Assembly (NCBI GenBank): GCA_002256685.1
Contig: NQJH01000001.1
Coordinates: 1-35,885, forward strand
Direction: 5' to 3'
From: Methylococcaceae bacterium NSP1-2
Lineage (GTDB): Bacteria; Pseudomonadota; Gammaproteobacteria; Methylococcales; Methylomonadaceae
DNA: 35,885 nt
Shown: one piece after another, positions 33,484-35,885 of the stretch
Layout: each line of letters starts with the position of its first letter
Position numbering within the stretch: the first letter of the stretch is position 1
Notes under the pieces: model-generated
What the model saw: the letters and a program-made list of their open reading frames with translations, nothing else
Database searches by the model: none
What the model was told of the DNA's origin: nothing
Made by a program: the position numbers and the translations under genes

Positions 33484-34119
33484 ATGACTCGCATCACTAT
33501 GTCTATTCAAAAAGAATTTGTACTGCGTTATCAAATAGACGGGCATGTCAGGTTTCAAATACCCGCGCGGATTTGTGAAACGACTATCGCTAAAGCAATC
33601 ACCGATGGCATTTTGGCAATAGACGGTGTGTATCGCGTCAATCTCTATCGTAACCAACATAAATTGTCGATTCGTTTTCAAGAATCAGTGTGTGATTTTA
33701 AGACACTGGCACGGCAACTATCTGAGTTGCTTGCTGATTTAGAAAAAAACGGTGAGTTTGAGCAAAAAACGGTTGCCGAAACGGGACGAATCTTGGCGTG
33801 GAAAGAACGCGCCAAAGCTAAATTAAATAGTTTTAAAGCCACGCGCTGGGCGAAAGAAAAATACGGCGATGTGAAAGAAACCGTGCAGGCGGCTAAAATC
33901 ATTACTAAGTTGGGTATGAAAAAACCCTCAGCGTTTGTTAATGATCCCGAAAAAGCCATGATTGATTTTTTCAATGATATTTTGGTGCTGTTTCTCATTA
34001 GACTCCATTGGACAAATATCACCCAACAATGGTTATTAAAGCCGCTTAAATATCGTTATGAATGGATGGCTTTATTTTATATGTTCTTCTTATTGGTACG
34101 TTCGCGTAAAAAGAAATAG
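33484..34119 (+). CDS. HMA-like ferredoxin-fold protein with C-terminal membrane anchor
   Basis: 211 residues. Residues about 8-75 have the beta-alpha-beta-beta-alpha-beta pattern of heavy-metal-associated domains (GHVRFQIPARICETTIAKAI, VYRVNLYRNQHKLSIRFQ), but the CxxC pair is absent, so it resembles the HMA-2 type found at the N-terminus of some P-ATPases, including the ATPase next door (RRIRIISPVLKNDAERSTIF). A charged helical stretch follows (95-150), then a hydrophobic-amphipathic end and a C-terminal helix (WMALFYMFFLLVRSRKKK). The start could be ATG 33484 or 33499; neither has a Shine-Dalgarno and 33484 directly follows a T-tract. It probably docks to the ATPase or assembles with it. 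Confidence 0.7.
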   Translation: MTRITMSIQKEFVLRYQIDGHVRFQIPARICETTIAKAITDGILAIDGVYRVNLYRNQHKLSIRFQESVCDFKTLARQLSELLADLEKNGEFEQKTVAETGRILAWKERAKAKLNSFKATRWAKEKYGDVKETVQAAKIITKLGMKKPSAFVNDPEKAMIDFFNDILVLFLIRLHWTNITQQWLLKPLKYRYEWMALFYMFFLLVRSRKKK

Positions 34120-34176
34120 TTTTTGGTACGCAGTGAATCACTGTTATTAAGTTAATAACACACGTTGTGCAGGAGT

Positions 34177-34220
34177 AAAACAGCTTTAGCTGTTTTTTAG
34201 CCAATAGCTAAAGCTATTGG
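34177..34220 (+). terminator. Tandem hairpins between HMA-like gene and P-ATPase
   Basis: aaaacagct/agctgtttt (34177-34196, 9-bp arms, ending in a T-run) and ccaatagct/agctattgg (34201-34220, perfect 9-bp arms, 2-nt centre) stand side by side in the 191-nt gap. The first, with T-rich 3' end, is a plausible terminator; the second may be the same repeat inverted. A gttatta/taataac palindrome lies at 34143-34159. The rest of the gap holds no gene. Confidence 0.5.
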
Positions 34221-34310
34221 ATTCCTGTCATTGCTTAATACTTGGCTAAAACCCTCGGAGGTTTATCCAACTACCTCGCTACACACACTCACTCTGAGAG
34301 TTCTACAGTC

Positions 34311-35885
34311 ATGGACATGCAAACCTTCACCCCGACACACTACAAGCTCATTCACCAATTAACCAGACGAATCAGAATCATTTCGCCTGTGTTAAAAAAC
34401 GATGCTGAACGCAGCACCATTTTTGAAATCATTCTCAAAAAAAGACCTGAAATAAAAAAAGTTCGTTCAGTCGTTGCCTTGGGTTGTGTGATTATTGAAT
34501 TCGATCCAGCAGGATTGCCGAAAAAGAATTTATTTATTTTACTAGATGCCGTGTTGGGCAATATTGCTCAAAGGCAGGATAGTTCTCACACACCGCATAA
34601 AAAAGTATTCGATGGCAAAGTAAACGAAATAGACCTCGCGGTGGAAGGCATGAGCTGTGCCTCATGTGCCTTGCTGATTGAAATGGTACTCAAGCGTGAT
34701 GCCAGAGTAAAACAAGCCAGCGTTAATTTCGGCACATCCACGCTTACGGTACACGGGCAATTATCCAAAGCCGATGTAGACGAAAAAGTAGCGGGGTTAG
34801 GTTATAAAACCTATGCAATGGACACACTATCGCAACGCAGAAACTTAATAGATAAAGAATACCAACGCATTGCCGATGCTAAACGCCGTTTTATCTGGTC
34901 TAGTGTATTAAGTTTTCCTGTCGTCGTGGTCGGTATGAGTATGCCCAGTACCCGCTGGTTACATTGGATGCAGTTCGCGCTCACCACGCCTGTGGTGTTT
35001 TGGGCAGGTCGGTCATTTTTTATCAAAGCGTGGCGATTAGCCAAACAACGCACGGCGAATATGGATTCACTGATTGCCTTGGGTGTGGGTTCAGCTTACG
35101 GCTACAGCTTACCCGCGCTACTCAATCGCAGAGGACATCTGTATTTTGAAGCAGGCGCTGCAATTATCAGCTTTGTATTATTGGGGCGATTTTTAGAAGA
35201 ACGTGCCAAAGGCAAAGCGGGTGAAGCGATACGCCAATTGGTCGATTTACAACCGCAAACCGCTACCCGCATAACCGATGATAAAGAAACCATTGTTGGT
35301 ATTGATGACATCATCATTAATGACATCCTATTAGTCAGACCCGGTGAAAAAATTCCTACTGACGGTATTGTGATACAAGGGCTATCCACCGTTGATGAAT
35401 CAATGGTGACGGGCGAAAGTGTGCCAGTCATTAAAGACATTGGCAATAAAGTTATTGGCGGTTGTGTGAATGGTAGCGGCGTGTTACGCATACGCGCCAC
35501 CGCTGTCGGCATGGATACCGTATTAGCGGGCATTGTTCACATGGTCGATCAAGCACAATCCACTAAATTACCGATACAAAAACAAGTCGATAGAATTTCA
35601 GCGGTGTTTGTGCCGTCCGTGATGGTGTTGTCTGGATTAACAATGGCAGGTTGGTTATTGGTCGGTGCGCCGTTTGGTTTCGCGTTTGGCAATGCAATTA
35701 CTGTATTACTGATTGCTTGCCCTTGTGCATTAGGTTTAGCAACACCTGCCGCGATTATGGTCGGTGCTGGACAAGCAGCGCGGGAAGGCATTTATATTCG
35801 TAACGGCGAAAGCTTAGAAACTGCCGCTAAACTCAACGTTATCGTATTCGACAAAACGGGAACGATTACCGAAGGCAAACCCAAA
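34311..35885 (+). CDS. P1B-type heavy-metal (copper-like) ATPase, 5' part (runs off the window)
   Basis: 525 codons in frame to the last base, so the gene is partial. It pumps a soft metal ion across the inner membrane using ATP. Order: a Cys-less HMA-2-like domain (about 10-90), then an HMA domain with MSCASC (Cys116, Cys119), membrane helices (from about 195), the actuator loop with TGES (367-370), the metal-binding helix with IACPCALG (Cys470-Pro-Cys472), and the phosphorylation motif DKTGT (Asp514), right where the window ends. CxxC plus CPC fits a Cu(+)-type (CopA-like) pump; Ag or a related metal is possible. The ATG at 34311 (or 34317) follows a weak GAGAG. Four small proteins just upstream look like its partners. 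Confidence 0.9.
   Translation, partial: MDMQTFTPTHYKLIHQLTRRIRIISPVLKNDAERSTIFEIILKKRPEIKKVRSVVALGCVIIEFDPAGLPKKNLFILLDAVLGNIAQRQDSSHTPHKKVFDGKVNEIDLAVEGMSCASCALLIEMVLKRDARVKQASVNFGTSTLTVHGQLSKADVDEKVAGLGYKTYAMDTLSQRRNLIDKEYQRIADAKRRFIWSSVLSFPVVVVGMSMPSTRWLHWMQFALTTPVVFWAGRSFFIKAWRLAKQRTANMDSLIALGVGSAYGYSLPALLNRRGHLYFEAGAAIISFVLLGRFLEERAKGKAGEAIRQLVDLQPQTATRITDDKETIVGIDDIIINDILLVRPGEKIPTDGIVIQGLSTVDESMVTGESVPVIKDIGNKVIGGCVNGSGVLRIRATAVGMDTVLAGIVHMVDQAQSTKLPIQKQVDRISAVFVPSVMVLSGLTMAGWLLVGAPFGFAFGNAITVLLIACPCALGLATPAAIMVGAGQAAREGIYIRNGESLETAAKLNVIVFDKTGTITEGKPK

Noticed and set aside
33678..34022. Minus-strand frame inside the HMA-like gene
   Set aside because: The plus-strand product has a domain pattern and the locus runs on the plus strand.
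35102..35533. Minus-strand frame opposite the P-ATPase
   Set aside because: The plus strand carries TGES and the flanking ATPase motifs in one frame to the window end.
1..35885. CRISPR arrays, tRNA or rRNA genes, transposase genes
   Set aside because: I looked for regular spaced repeats, cloverleaf-like motifs and transposase motifs and saw none that I could support.

Overview
The window looks like an accessory, cell-surface part of the chromosome of an AT-leaning gammaproteobacterium. Protein style (Eps-type polysaccharide genes, MBOAT/SGNH pair, CPC-type P-ATPase) and a CGTCATTGC-type intergenic repeat suggest something like Methylococcales or Thiotrichales. This is an inference from family resemblance, not a database result.

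Layout. (1) 1-1815: a nested inverted-repeat element, a very AT-rich GNAT/FemAB-like acetyltransferase gene (392-1564) and a decayed intergenic repeat. (2) 14806-1816, minus strand: a four-module nonribosomal peptide synthetase (NRPS) locus read right to left, ancestrally [C]-A-PCP / C-A-PCP / C-A-PCP followed by a second protein C-A-PCP-TE. It is broken in at least four places: an N-terminally truncated first C domain; a GC-rich structured block of about 110 bp in the first A domain; a deletion of about 60 nt plus frameshift at the start of the third A domain; a 1-nt frameshift later in that A domain; and a deletion/frameshift in the thioesterase that removes the catalytic Asp region. Either this is a decaying peptide cluster or a badly assembled repetitive one. 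(3) 15094-25363, plus strand: a tightly packed exopolysaccharide operon with initiating sugar-phosphate transferase, export protein EpsE, chain-length protein EpsF, EpsG-type ATPase, beta-barrel EpsL, Wzy-like polymerase, flippase, glycosyltransferase and a small membrane protein. (4) 25454-32243, minus strand: SGNH hydrolase plus MBOAT acyltransferase (probable polysaccharide O-acylation), a second glycosyltransferase, a sugar epimerase, MscL and an orphan ATP-grasp-like protein. (5) 32521-35885, plus strand: a metal-handling locus of four small proteins followed by a P1B-type copper-like ATPase that runs off the window end.

How the genes work together. Region 3 carries the core of a Wzy/Wzx-type EPS assembly line, from initiation and glycosyl addition through flipping, polymerisation, length control and export. 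Region 4 supplies extra sugar synthesis, transfer and acylation. In region 5, domains usually fused to the N-terminus of P1B ATPases (a CxxC/CCxxC cap and a ferredoxin-like HMA-type domain) occur as separate small proteins beside the ATPase. One of these small proteins, a YtxH-like membrane protein at 33148-33408, has a clear paralog at the end of the EPS operon (25085-25363), which links the two regions. This metal locus is the best candidate in the window for an under-described system.
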